DNA of 64,000 bases from Amycolatopsis sp. 195334CR (GTDB lineage: Bacteria > Actinomycetota > Actinomycetes > Mycobacteriales > Pseudonocardiaceae): assembly GCF_017309385.1 (NCBI RefSeq), contig NZ_JAFJMJ010000002.1, positions 2,666,001 to 2,730,000 on the forward strand. Reading direction: 5' to 3'. Both the position numbers and the translations under genes were made by a program. Positions 19,552 to 27,901 of this stretch are shown one piece after another; the first letter of the stretch is position 1; each line of letters begins with the position of its first letter. The notes beneath the pieces are model-generated. The model worked only from the letters and a program-made list of their open reading frames with translations, made no database searches and had not been told where the DNA came from.

Positions 19552-19581
19552 TTGACGATTCCCGATATGACGATCTAATGT
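19552..19581 (+). promoter_or_regulatory. Promoter and possible operator for quinone oxidoreductase
   Basis: TTGACG (19552-19557) and TAATGT (19576-19581) are 18 bases apart. The ATG of the next gene begins six bases after the -10 box, so the message is probably leaderless. TGACGAT is repeated directly at 19553-19559 and 19568-19574, overlapping the -35 box and spacer, a plausible site for the divergent ArsR-type repressor. Confidence 0.62.
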
Positions 19582-19587
19582 CGCGGC

Positions 19588-20583
19588 ATGTCCTCCTCGA
19601 TGCGTGTGCTGGAACTCGTCCACTTCGGCGACGCGGACACCGCGTTCGCCACCCGGGAACGACCCCGGCCCACTCCCGGTCCCGGCCAGCTACTGGTCCG
19701 CGTGCTGGCCACCTCCGTGAATCCCCTCGACCTCCAGACCCGGCGCGGTGACTACCGCGACCAACTCGCGCTGCCGGCGGTGATCGGCAACGACGTGTCC
19801 GGCGTGGTGGTCGAGACCGGCCCCGGCGCGGACGAGTTCCAAGCGGGCGACGAGGTCTGGTACCTGACCCCGATCTTCGCCGGGCGGGGGACCTACGCCG
19901 AGTTCCACGTGGTCGACCAGGCACTGGTCGCCCGCAAGCCCGCACGGTTGTCGCACGTCGAGGCCGCTGGGCTGGCGCTCGTCGGCGTGACGGTGTGGGA
20001 GGCACTGGTCGAACGCGCCGGAGTACGGGCCGGGGAACGAGTCCTGGTGCACGGCGGGGCGGGCGGCGTCGGCTCGGTCGCCATCCAGCTGGCCAGCGCG
20101 CTGGGCGCCGAGGTGGTGACCACCGCGCGGGCACGGGACCACGAGTTCGTCACCGGCCTGGGCGCCGACACCGCGATCGACTTCTCAGCCGGTGACTACG
20201 TTCCACGGGTCCGCGCGCTGGGCGGGGTGGACGTCGTACTGGACACCGTCGGCGGGGACACCCTGAGCCGCAGCCCGGAGATCCTCGCCGACCGGGGCCG
20301 CGTGGTGTCCATCGTGGACATACCCGACCCGCAGAACCTGCTCGCCGCGTGGGGGGTGAACGCGACCTACCACTTCGTCTTCGTCAGCCCCGGCCGGGAG
20401 AAGCTCGCCGCCCTCGGCCGGCTGGTCGACCTGGGCAAGCTCCGGCCGGTGATCGGCGCCGTGCTCCCGCTGTCCGAGGTCGCACAGGCACACGCGCTGC
20501 TGGAGGGCTCGGCGGGCGGTGGCCGCCGACGGCCGCGCGGCAAGATCGCCATCGCCGTCGGCGAGCCACCGCTCCCGCGTTAG
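19588..20583 (+). CDS. Zinc-independent quinone oxidoreductase (MDR superfamily)
   Basis: A medium-chain dehydrogenase/reductase of 331 residues of the quinone-oxidoreductase type. It has the N-terminal GroES-like domain (VNPLDLQTRRGDY, VIGNDVSGVV) and the cofactor loop VLVHGGAGGVGSVAIQLA; the structural-zinc cysteines of alcohol dehydrogenases are absent. Expected reaction is NADPH-dependent reduction of quinones or enones. Start at ATG 19588, a second ATG at 19600 being possible. Its stop overlaps the stop of the proline dehydrogenase gene by four bases, tail to tail. Confidence 0.9.
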   Translation: MSSSMRVLELVHFGDADTAFATRERPRPTPGPGQLLVRVLATSVNPLDLQTRRGDYRDQLALPAVIGNDVSGVVVETGPGADEFQAGDEVWYLTPIFAGRGTYAEFHVVDQALVARKPARLSHVEAAGLALVGVTVWEALVERAGVRAGERVLVHGGAGGVGSVAIQLASALGAEVVTTARARDHEFVTGLGADTAIDFSAGDYVPRVRALGGVDVVLDTVGGDTLSRSPEILADRGRVVSIVDIPDPQNLLAAWGVNATYHFVFVSPGREKLAALGRLVDLGKLRPVIGAVLPLSEVAQAHALLEGSAGGGRRRPRGKIAIAVGEPPLPR

Positions 20584-21506
20584 CCCCGGGAAGTGAACGA
20601 GCGCAGGAAGAACGCCACGTTCGCCGGGCGCTCGGCCAGGCGGCGCATGAAGTACGGGTACCACTCGGTGCCGTAGGGCACGTACGCGCGCAGGCGCATC
20701 CCGCGTGCCGCCAGCGAAAGCTGCGCTTCCGGCCGCACCCCGTAGAGCATCTGGAACTCGAAGTCCTCGGCCGACCGGTCGTGCTGCATGGCCAGCCACT
20801 CCGCGATGTCCAGCAGCCGCGGGTCGTGCGTGGCCACCATCGGGTAGCCCTCCCCCGCCATCAGCACCTTCAGGCACCGGACGTACGAAGCGTCCACTTC
20901 GGACTTCTCCCGGTACGCCACCGAAGCCGGTTCGTCGTAGGCGCCCTTGCACAGCCGGATCCGCGAACCCGGCCCGGCGAACTCGGCGCAGTCCGCCTCG
21001 GTGCGCTTCAGGTACGCCTGCAGCACGGTGCCGGTCGACGGGAAGTCCACCCGCAGCTCACGCACGATCGCCAGGGTCGAGTCGGTGGTGGTGTGGTCCT
21101 CCATGTCGACCGTCACCGTGGTGCCCACGGCGGCCGCGGCGGCGCAGATCTGCCGGGTGTTCTCCAGCGCGATCTTGTCGCCGTCCACCGGCAGCGCCTG
21201 GCCCAGCGCGGACAGCTTCACCGACACCTCGGCGCGCTCGGCCAGGCCGTCCTCGCCGAGGGTGCGCAGCAGCGCCCGGTAGGCCTCGACGGTCCGCTCC
21301 GCCTGCGCCCGGTCGGTGGTGTCCTCGCCGAGGTGGTCGAGCGAGACCAGCCGGTCCTCGGTGAGCCGCCGGACGTTCTCGATGGCCTGGCCGAGTTCGT
21401 CCCCGGCGACGAACCGGTCGACGATGGGGCGCATCACCGGCGCCCGCTCCGCGAGGGTGCGGAACGAGGCGGACCGGGACGCGGCGATCAACGCGGAGCG
21501 GAGCAT
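20580..21506 (-). CDS. pruB: Proline dehydrogenase
   Basis: A monofunctional FAD proline dehydrogenase of 308 residues that oxidises proline to pyrroline-5-carboxylate. Family segments are VSVKLSALG, VTVDMEDHTTTDSTL, LQAYLKRTEAD, RIRLCKGAYDEP and the C-terminal EFQMLYGVRPE. It begins three bases after the stop of pruA, so the two proline-catabolic genes form an operon. Called putB or pruB in related actinobacteria. Confidence 0.95.
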   Translation of the reverse strand: MLRSALIAASRSASFRTLAERAPVMRPIVDRFVAGDELGQAIENVRRLTEDRLVSLDHLGEDTTDRAQAERTVEAYRALLRTLGEDGLAERAEVSVKLSALGQALPVDGDKIALENTRQICAAAAAVGTTVTVDMEDHTTTDSTLAIVRELRVDFPSTGTVLQAYLKRTEADCAEFAGPGSRIRLCKGAYDEPASVAYREKSEVDASYVRCLKVLMAGEGYPMVATHDPRLLDIAEWLAMQHDRSAEDFEFQMLYGVRPEAQLSLAARGMRLRAYVPYGTEWYPYFMRRLAERPANVAFFLRSFTSRG

Positions 21507-21509
21507 GGC

Positions 21510-23141
21510 TCAGTCCTCCAACTGGTGCGGGTAGCCGGTCGACACCGGCGGCACGAAGGTTTCCTTGACCGTGCGCGGGCTGATCCAGCGCTGCAGGTTG
21601 TAGATCGAGCCGGCCTTGTCGTTGGTGCCGGACGCGCGCCCGCCGCCGAACGGCTGCTGGCCGACGACCGCACCGGTCGGCTTGTCGTTGACGTAGAAGT
21701 TGCCCGCGGCGAACCGCAGCGCCTGCGACGCCTTCACCACGGCGGCGCGGTCGTTGGCGATGATCGAGCCGGTCAGCCCGTAGGCCGCGCCCTGGTCGAC
21801 CTGCTTGAGCACGGTCTCGAAGTCGCTGTCCTCGTAGACGTGCACGGCCAGGAACGGGCCGAAGTACTCGGTGCTGAACACCTCGTGCGTCGGGTCCTCA
21901 CCGACCACCACGGTCGGGCGCACGAAGTAGCCCTCGCTGTCGTCGGCGGTGCCACCGGCGACGACCTGCAGCGAGTCGGACTCGTGCGCCAGCTTCAGCG
22001 CGCCGGCCAGCCGGTCGTAGGCACGCCGGTCGATCACCGCGCCGAGGAAGTTGGTCAGGTCGGTGACCGGGCCCATCTTCAGCGCGTCCACTTCGGACAC
22101 CAGGTCGTCGCGCAGCCGGTTCCACACCGAACGCGCCACGAAGGCACGCGAGGCGGCCGAGCACTTCTGGCCCTGGAACTCGAAGGCGCCGCGGATCAGC
22201 GCGGTCCGCACCACGTCCACGTCGGCCGACGGGTGCGCGACCACGAAGTCCTTGCCGCCGGTCTCGCCGACCAGGCGCGGGTAGGTGCGGTAGCCGGAGA
22301 TGTTGGCGCCGACGGTCGACCACAGGTGCTGGAAGGTGCGGGTGGACCCGGTGAAGTGGATCCCGGCCAGCGCCGGGTCGGCCAGCGCGACGTCGGAGAC
22401 GGCCAGCCCGTCGCCGGTGACCAGGTTGATCACACCCGGCGGCAGCCCGGCCTCTTCGAGCAGGCGCATGGTCAGGTGCGCGGCCAGGCCCTGGGTGGGT
22501 GACGGCTTCCAGACCACGGTGTTGCCCATCAGCGCGGGCGCGGTGGGCAGGTTGCCGGCGATCGCGGTGAAGTTGAACGGGGTGATGGCGTAGACGAAGC
22601 CCTCCAGCGGGCGGTAGTCGAGCCGGTTCCACACCCCGGGCGAGCTGACCGGCTGCTCGGCCTGGAGCTGCCGGGCGAAGTGCACGTTGAAACGCCAGAA
22701 GTCGGCGAGCTCGCACGCGGAGTCGATCTCGGCCTGCACGGCGGTCTTCGACTGGCCGAGCATGGTCGCCGCGTTCAGCGTGTCGCGCCACGGGCCGGAC
22801 AGCAGGTCGGCGGCACGCAGCAGCACCGCGGCGCGCTCGTCGAAGGGCAGCTCGCGCCAGGATTCGGCGGCCCGCAGCGACGCGGCCACGGCGGCCTTCG
22901 CGTCGGCGTGCGTGGCGTTCGCGGTGGTGCCGAGCACGTGGGCGTGCTTGTGCGGCTGCACCACGTCGATGCGCTCACCACCGGCCATCCGCTGCTCACC
23001 GTCGATCGTCGAGGTCAGCTCGAACCGCTGGGACTCCAGTTCGGCGAGCTTCGCCACGAGCGAGGCGCGTTCCGGCGAACCGGGGGCGTACTCGCGGACG
23101 GGTTCGTTGCGGGGTGCGGGCGGCTGGGTGATCGCGTCCAT
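21510..23141 (-). CDS. pruA: 1-pyrroline-5-carboxylate dehydrogenase
   Basis: An aldehyde dehydrogenase of 543 residues that converts pyrroline-5-carboxylate/glutamate semialdehyde to glutamate with NAD. The catalytic glutamate lies in LVGETGGKDFVV and the catalytic cysteine in FEFQGQKCSAASRAF; VVWKPSPTQGL is the cofactor region. The ATG at 23141 (MDAITQPPAPRNEP) is chosen; an in-frame GTG at 23159 would add six residues, and neither has a strong ribosome site. First gene of the pruA-pruB operon, divergent from a PucR regulator. Confidence 0.95.
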   Translation of the reverse strand: MDAITQPPAPRNEPVREYAPGSPERASLVAKLAELESQRFELTSTIDGEQRMAGGERIDVVQPHKHAHVLGTTANATHADAKAAVAASLRAAESWRELPFDERAAVLLRAADLLSGPWRDTLNAATMLGQSKTAVQAEIDSACELADFWRFNVHFARQLQAEQPVSSPGVWNRLDYRPLEGFVYAITPFNFTAIAGNLPTAPALMGNTVVWKPSPTQGLAAHLTMRLLEEAGLPPGVINLVTGDGLAVSDVALADPALAGIHFTGSTRTFQHLWSTVGANISGYRTYPRLVGETGGKDFVVAHPSADVDVVRTALIRGAFEFQGQKCSAASRAFVARSVWNRLRDDLVSEVDALKMGPVTDLTNFLGAVIDRRAYDRLAGALKLAHESDSLQVVAGGTADDSEGYFVRPTVVVGEDPTHEVFSTEYFGPFLAVHVYEDSDFETVLKQVDQGAAYGLTGSIIANDRAAVVKASQALRFAAGNFYVNDKPTGAVVGQQPFGGGRASGTNDKAGSIYNLQRWISPRTVKETFVPPVSTGYPHQLED

Positions 23142-23176
23142 AGCCGCAACGGTAAGCACGGGACGCCGTCCCGGGA

Positions 23177-23224
23177 TTGTCCGATCGGCTAGGCTTGATG
23201 CCGATTCCCTGTTCGATCGGACAA
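23177..23224. promoter_or_regulatory. 11-bp inverted repeat operator between pruA and pucR-type gene
   Basis: TTGTCCGATCG (23177-23187) and CGATCGGACAA (23214-23224) are perfect inverted copies separated by 26 bases, in the divergent promoter region. Each arm also contains the self-complementary CGATCG. The arm centres are 37 bp apart, about three and a half helical turns. This is the probable site for the PucR-type activator of proline catabolism. A TAGGCT hexamer (23190-23195) between the arms could be the -10 box of the regulator gene. Confidence 0.62.
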
Positions 23225-23228
23225 CACC

Positions 23229-24809
23229 ATGACCGACGGTCCCTCCCTGCGCCAGCTGCTCGCGGCGATCGGCGAACCCCTGGTCCAGCTGGGCGCGGGG
23301 TCGGCCGACCTACCCGTGCACGGGCTCGCCATCCTCGACCCGGACGACGATCCCGGTGCCTACCGCGGTGAGCTGGTGCTGATCATCGGCGCCCGCGGCC
23401 GCGACGCGCTGCGGTACCTGCGGGCGGCGGCTCGGCGCGGCGCCGCGGCCGTGGCGGTGAAGTCGGAGGAACCGGACACCGCCCAGCTCGAAGCCGCCGC
23501 CGGGGACGCGGGCATCGGGCTGCTGGTGGTCCAGCCGCGGGCGCGGTGGGACCAGCTCTCCGCGTTGATCCGGGAACTGCTCGACAGCGCCGCGCTGACC
23601 GCGGGCCTGCGTGACGACCGCTCCGACCGGGACCTGTTCTCGCTGGCCCAGACCGTCGCCGCGCTGACCGGCGGCATCGTCAGCATCGAGGACGCGACCT
23701 ACCGGCTGCTGGCGTACTCCCGCTCCGACAGTGAGGCCGACGAGGTCGATGAGCTCAGGCGGCTGACGATTCTCGGCTGGAAGGGGCCGGAGCGGTACCT
23801 CGAACTGCTCCGCGAATGGGGGGTCTACCAGCGGCTGCGCTCCGGTGAGGAGGTGGTCGACCTGGAGGAGCGGCCGGAGCTGGGCATCCGGCGGCGGCTG
23901 GCGGTCGGCATCCGGGCCGGGAGCCAGCACCTCGGCGCGATCTGGGTGCAGCAGGGCGGGCAGCCGTTCACCGAGCAGGCGGGCAGCGCGCTGGTCGGGG
24001 CCGCGCGGATGGCCGCGCTGAGCATGCTCACCCAGCGCGGGCTCCCGGGCACGCGGTCGCGGGACGAACTGGTCACCGGCCTGCTCGACGGGCGGGTCAG
24101 CGCCGACCTGGTGGCCGGGCAGCTCGGCCTCGACCCGGCGGCGCCCTCGGTGGTGCTCGCGTTCGCGGCACGCACCATCGAGCCGGACCTGCCGGAGCAC
24201 GAACTGCACCTGGCCGAACTCGCGCGGGTGGTGTCGGTGCACGTGACCGCGCACCGGCGCAACGCACTGGTCGGCTCGATCGGCGGCCGCGTGTACGCGG
24301 TGCTGCCGACGGCCACCGCGCCGGTCCCGCTCGCCGAACGGATCGTCGAGGTGCTCAAGGGACGGACCGCGCTGACCGTCCAAGCCGGAATCGGCGGCGC
24401 CGCGCCGTCACTGCGGGAGGTGGTGGCCTCGCGCGCGGAGGCGGACCGGGTGCTCGACGCGGTCGGCCGCACCCCGGACCGGCCGGTCGGCACCATCGGC
24501 GACCTGCGGGCCGAGGTGCTGCTGGGCGAGACGCTTTCCCTGCTGGAGGCCAAACCCGAACTGCACGACCCGGCCGTGGCGTCCCTTGTGGAGCACGACG
24601 CCACGCACGGCACGGAACTGGTCGGCTCGCTGCTGGCCTATCTGGACGCGCTCGGTGACGTCCGCGCGGCGGCGGCCCGCCTGCACGTCCACCCCAACAC
24701 CCTGCGCCACCGGGTCCGCCGCGCTGCCACCGTAGGCGGGCTCGACCTGGAGGATCCGGCACATCGGCTGGTGTGCCACCTGAACCTGCTGCTGGCCACC
24801 AGGACATAG
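23229..24809 (+). CDS. PucR-family transcriptional regulator of proline catabolism
   Basis: A 526-residue regulator with an N-terminal PucR-type sensory region (about 1-150), a central GGDEF-like segment (about 170-420) and the C-terminal PucR helix-turn-helix (DVRAAAARLHVHPNTLRHRV). It is divergent from pruA-pruB with an 11-bp dyad between, the same arrangement as the PruC-type regulator beside pruA/pruB in mycobacteria. By analogy it senses proline or an intermediate and activates the operon (inference). ATG start at 23229. Confidence 0.88.
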   Translation: MTDGPSLRQLLAAIGEPLVQLGAGSADLPVHGLAILDPDDDPGAYRGELVLIIGARGRDALRYLRAAARRGAAAVAVKSEEPDTAQLEAAAGDAGIGLLVVQPRARWDQLSALIRELLDSAALTAGLRDDRSDRDLFSLAQTVAALTGGIVSIEDATYRLLAYSRSDSEADEVDELRRLTILGWKGPERYLELLREWGVYQRLRSGEEVVDLEERPELGIRRRLAVGIRAGSQHLGAIWVQQGGQPFTEQAGSALVGAARMAALSMLTQRGLPGTRSRDELVTGLLDGRVSADLVAGQLGLDPAAPSVVLAFAARTIEPDLPEHELHLAELARVVSVHVTAHRRNALVGSIGGRVYAVLPTATAPVPLAERIVEVLKGRTALTVQAGIGGAAPSLREVVASRAEADRVLDAVGRTPDRPVGTIGDLRAEVLLGETLSLLEAKPELHDPAVASLVEHDATHGTELVGSLLAYLDALGDVRAAAARLHVHPNTLRHRVRRAATVGGLDLEDPAHRLVCHLNLLLATRT

Positions 24810-24921
24810 GCTGCCTGGTCACCCAAAACCGTTGCGTGTCAACAGAATCTGACCGTCGTTGGCCACTCGATCACCTGAACGGCGGTCCCGGCACGCGGCC
24901 CGGGCGCTGAAAGGTGAGCTC

Positions 24922-26136
24922 ATGCGGCGAATCCTGGCCGCCGGGGCGATCGCGGTGGCGGCCCTCGGCGTAGTGACGGCATCGAGCAACGCCCAGAGCC
25001 CCGAGCTTCCCGGCAACTGGGTCGGCACGTGGGCGGCGTCCCCGGCGTCCGGGGTGTCCGGTACCGAGGGCGGTTATCCGAACTACTCCATCCGCAACCT
25101 GGTGCACACCAGCGTCGGCGGCGCGTCGGTGCGGGTCCGGCTGTCCAACGCCTTCGGCACCCAGCCGCTGACGCTGGGCAAGGTGACCGTGGCGGTCGCG
25201 GCCGAGCCGAACACCCCGCGGGCCGTGCCCGGCACCATGCGCACGCTGACCTTCGGCGGCGCGGAGACCACCGTGGTGCCCGCGGGCGCGGAGGTGCTCA
25301 GCGATTCGGCGCTGCTGCGGGTGCCGCAGGACGGCGACCTGCTCGTCACCACCTACACCCCGACGCCGTCCGGTCCGGTCACCCACCACCCGGCCGCGTT
25401 GCAGACCTCGTTCTTCACCAAGGCCGGTGACCGCGCGGCCGAGGAATCCGGCGCGTCCTTCACCGAGAAGACGTCGGTGTGGCACTACGTGTCCGGGGTG
25501 GACGTGCAGAGCCCGGCACGCGGCTCGGTGGTCACCCTCGGCGACTCGATCACCGACGGCGTGGGCGGCACGGCGGGCACCAACCAGCGCTGGCCGGACT
25601 TCCTCAGCGACCGGCTGATCGCGGCCGGGCGCCCGCTCGGTGTGCTCAACGCGGGCATCAGCGCGAACCGGCTGCTGCTCGACGTCCCGGGTTCGGGTGC
25701 GGGCCGCAACGCGCTGGCGCGCCTCGACGAGGACGTGCTCAGCCTCGGCGGGGTGAAGACGCTGGTGGTGCTGGAGGGCATCAACGACATCCAGCAGACC
25801 CCGCACCAGACCGATCCGGCGCAGATCATCGCGGCGTACCGGCAGCTCATCGCGCAGGCGCACGCGCGCGGCATCCGGGTCATCGGCGGCACGCTGACCC
25901 CGTTCAAGGGCTGGCGCGTCTACGACGAAACCCTGGAAGCCACCCGGCTCGCGGTGAACGAGTTCATCCGCCACGGCGGCGCCTTCGACGGCGTGGTCGA
26001 CTTCGACGCGGCGATCCGGGACCCGCAGGACCCGCTGCGCATGCTGCCCGCCTACGACTGCGGCGACCACCTGCACCCGAACGACGCCGGCTTCCGCGCC
26101 ATGGCGGACGCCGTCGACCTCGCCCTGCTGCGCTGA
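24922..26136 (+). CDS. Secreted SGNH/GDSL-family hydrolase
   Basis: An exported esterase-type hydrolase of 404 residues. The signal peptide is MRRILAAGAIAVAALGVVTA, cut near SSNAQS. SGNH blocks: VVTLGDSITDGVGG (nucleophile serine), LNAGISANRLL (glycine/asparagine block), LEGINDIQQ (block III asparagine) and DHLHPNDAG (catalytic Asp-His). A long N-terminal beta-rich domain (about residues 30-190) precedes the catalytic block. Start at ATG 24922, after AAAGGTGAG; the upstream in-frame opening has no ribosome site and would bury the signal. Likely substrate is an acylated polysaccharide or lipid, not determinable. Confidence 0.92.
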   Translation: MRRILAAGAIAVAALGVVTASSNAQSPELPGNWVGTWAASPASGVSGTEGGYPNYSIRNLVHTSVGGASVRVRLSNAFGTQPLTLGKVTVAVAAEPNTPRAVPGTMRTLTFGGAETTVVPAGAEVLSDSALLRVPQDGDLLVTTYTPTPSGPVTHHPAALQTSFFTKAGDRAAEESGASFTEKTSVWHYVSGVDVQSPARGSVVTLGDSITDGVGGTAGTNQRWPDFLSDRLIAAGRPLGVLNAGISANRLLLDVPGSGAGRNALARLDEDVLSLGGVKTLVVLEGINDIQQTPHQTDPAQIIAAYRQLIAQAHARGIRVIGGTLTPFKGWRVYDETLEATRLAVNEFIRHGGAFDGVVDFDAAIRDPQDPLRMLPAYDCGDHLHPNDAGFRAMADAVDLALLR

Positions 26137-26151
26137 CCGAGTGCGGTGAAT

Positions 26152-26186
26152 GTGGCTTTCACAGCGGAATGTGCAGTGAAAGCCAC
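26152..26186. terminator. GTGGCTTT/AAAGCCAC-core intergenic hairpin, copy 1
   Basis: Perfect 11-bp arms at 26152-26162 and 26176-26186 with a 13-base loop, starting 15 bases after the SGNH hydrolase stop codon. The arms share the GTGGCTTT/AAAGCCAC core with hairpins at 38841-38878 and 60263-60315. Position suggests a terminator. Confidence 0.65.
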
Positions 26187-26286
26187 TAGAAGCGTGGGCA
26201 TACGCCATCAACCTCGGCTGAGGTGTGGCCGACCAGCCCGGCCCGGAAAGTGCACATGTTCTCCGGCTGGGGAAGGAACACACGCG

Positions 26287-26490
26287 GTGTCCATGGTGGT
26301 CGTAGGGATCGATCCGCACAAGTCCAGCCATACCGCGGTCGCGGTCGATCAGACCGGGCGCAGGCTCGCCCAGAAAACCGTCACCTCTGACCGGGACGGG
26401 CTGCTGCGACTGCGGTCCTGGGCCTCCCAGTTCGGCACCGGGCCACGCTGGGCCGTCGAGGACGGCCGCAGCGGGCCCGGGCGACGCTAG
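26287..26490 (+). pseudogene. IS110-family transposase, N-terminal remnant
   Basis: About 67 codons of the N-terminal DEDD/RuvC-like domain of an IS110-family transposase: VVVGIDPHKSSHTAVAVDQTG, with the first catalytic aspartate in GIDPHK, then WAVEDGR, where the match to the family breaks off and the frame stops at 26490. Full transposases of this family are about 330-400 residues, so this is a dead fragment. The stop overlaps the end of the GH109 gene on the other strand. It marks a past insertion or rearrangement at the edge of the carbohydrate locus. Confidence 0.78.
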
Positions 26491-27884
26491 GGCTTCGGCG
26501 AGTCGATGCCGGCGTGCGGGGTCTTCCAGTTGTTCCGGGTGAAGTCCGGGAACGGGATCGACGCGCCCTTGTGCTTCACCGACATCACGCCCAGCGGCAG
26601 CGGGGCGCTCCACGCCGCCGAGTCGTAGACGTCGATGTCCGGCGGCAGCCCCAGCGTCAGGCACTGCACCAAGCGCCACAGCATGATGTAGTCCATCCCG
26701 CCGTGCCCGCCGCTGCCGCCGCCGACCTCGGTCCACAGCCAGTGGTCGAACGACTTGTACGCGTCCCACGAACCCCACTTGTGCCCGCTGTGGTCGGGTT
26801 CGACGTAGATCCGCGCCGGGTAGTCCTCGAAGGCGCCCTTCGTGCCCGCGATGTAGTTCAGCCTGCTGTACGGGTGCGGGCTCGACACCCCGTGCACCAG
26901 GTGGATCACCCGGCCCTTCGCGGTCTGGATCAGGCTCATCGTCACGTCGCCCTTGACGTAGGTCTCCTGCCAGGACGAGTCGCTGCGCGGCACGTGCGCC
27001 TCGCGGTATTCGGCCAGGCCGAGCGCGGGCGTGCTCATCGTGCTGATCCGCTCCAGCCGGTCACCGCGGTGGATGTCCATGTACGCCGCCACCGGGCCGA
27101 GCCCGTGCGTCGGGTACAGGTCGGTGTTCAGCTTCGTGTGCCACGTCCGCCGCCACTCGCCGGCGTAGTACGTGTCGGAGAACAGCAGCTCGCGCAGGTC
27201 GTGCAGGTAGGCCCCCGAACCGTGCAGCACCTGCCCGAACTTCCCGGCGTGCACCATCCGCAGCGCGCGCATCTCGTTCTGGCCGTAGGAGCAGTTCTCC
27301 AGCTGGATGCAGTGCCTGCCGGTCTGCTCGGAGGTGTCGACCAGCTCCCAGAGGTCCTTCACGGTGATCCCGATCGGGCACTCCACCCCGACGTGCTTGC
27401 CCGCGCGCATCGCCGCCAGCGCCATCGGCGTGTGCCATTCCCACGGCGTGGCCACGTAGACGAAGTCCACGTCATCCCTGGCCACGAGCTGCTCGAAGGC
27501 GTGCTCGCCGTTGGTGTAGACGGCCGGCTCCGGCTGACCCGCGGCGGTGACCACCTTCGCCGCCTTCGCCGCGAACTCCGGCCGGGTGTCGCACAGCGCG
27601 GTGACCTTCGCGCCCGGCACGCCGAGCAGGTCGGTCAGCATGCCAGCCCCGCGGTTGCCGAGGCCGATGATGCCGAAGCGCGGGTTCGGCGTCGCCTGGA
27701 ACGGCACGCCGATCATCGACTTGCCCCGCCGCTTCGGCCACGATCCCGAGTCCTCACCCACCGCCGGGATGCTATCGGCGCCCGCGGTGGCCTGCCCGCC
27801 GAGCGTGACCAGCCCCGCGCCCATGCCCGCGATGGCCGTGTTCCGCAGCAGCGAGCGCCTCGACACACCAGGTTGCTCAGCCAT
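26487..27884 (-). CDS. GH109-type alpha-N-acetylgalactosaminidase (Gfo/Idh/MocA fold), Tat-exported
   Basis: An NAD-dependent glycosidase of 465 residues. The N-terminus has a twin-arginine signal (SRRSLLRNTAIAGMGAG). A Rossmann motif GIIGLGNRGAGM follows, and the body matches GH109: ENCSYGQNEMRALRMV, GSGAYLHDLREL, DLYPTHGLGPVAAYMDIHRG, then GGHGGMDYIMLWRLVQC and DIDVYDSAAWSAPL. GH109 enzymes release terminal alpha-GalNAc by a redox mechanism with bound NAD. The start at 27884 has GGAGGAG before it. Immediately downstream of the GH101 gene on the same strand, so both exported enzymes should be co-expressed against mucin-type O-glycans. Other Gfo/Idh dehydrogenase functions are less likely given the Tat signal and the motif series. 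Confidence 0.87.
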   Translation of the reverse strand: MAEQPGVSRRSLLRNTAIAGMGAGLVTLGGQATAGADSIPAVGEDSGSWPKRRGKSMIGVPFQATPNPRFGIIGLGNRGAGMLTDLLGVPGAKVTALCDTRPEFAAKAAKVVTAAGQPEPAVYTNGEHAFEQLVARDDVDFVYVATPWEWHTPMALAAMRAGKHVGVECPIGITVKDLWELVDTSEQTGRHCIQLENCSYGQNEMRALRMVHAGKFGQVLHGSGAYLHDLRELLFSDTYYAGEWRRTWHTKLNTDLYPTHGLGPVAAYMDIHRGDRLERISTMSTPALGLAEYREAHVPRSDSSWQETYVKGDVTMSLIQTAKGRVIHLVHGVSSPHPYSRLNYIAGTKGAFEDYPARIYVEPDHSGHKWGSWDAYKSFDHWLWTEVGGGSGGHGGMDYIMLWRLVQCLTLGLPPDIDVYDSAAWSAPLPLGVMSVKHKGASIPFPDFTRNNWKTPHAGIDSPKP

Positions 27885-27901
27885 GTTCTCCTCCAGATCC
27901 C

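Noticed and set aside
20349..22502. A 717-codon plus-strand frame over pruB/pruA
   Set aside because: The proline catabolic genes on the other strand are unmistakable; the plus frame is a GC-driven shadow.
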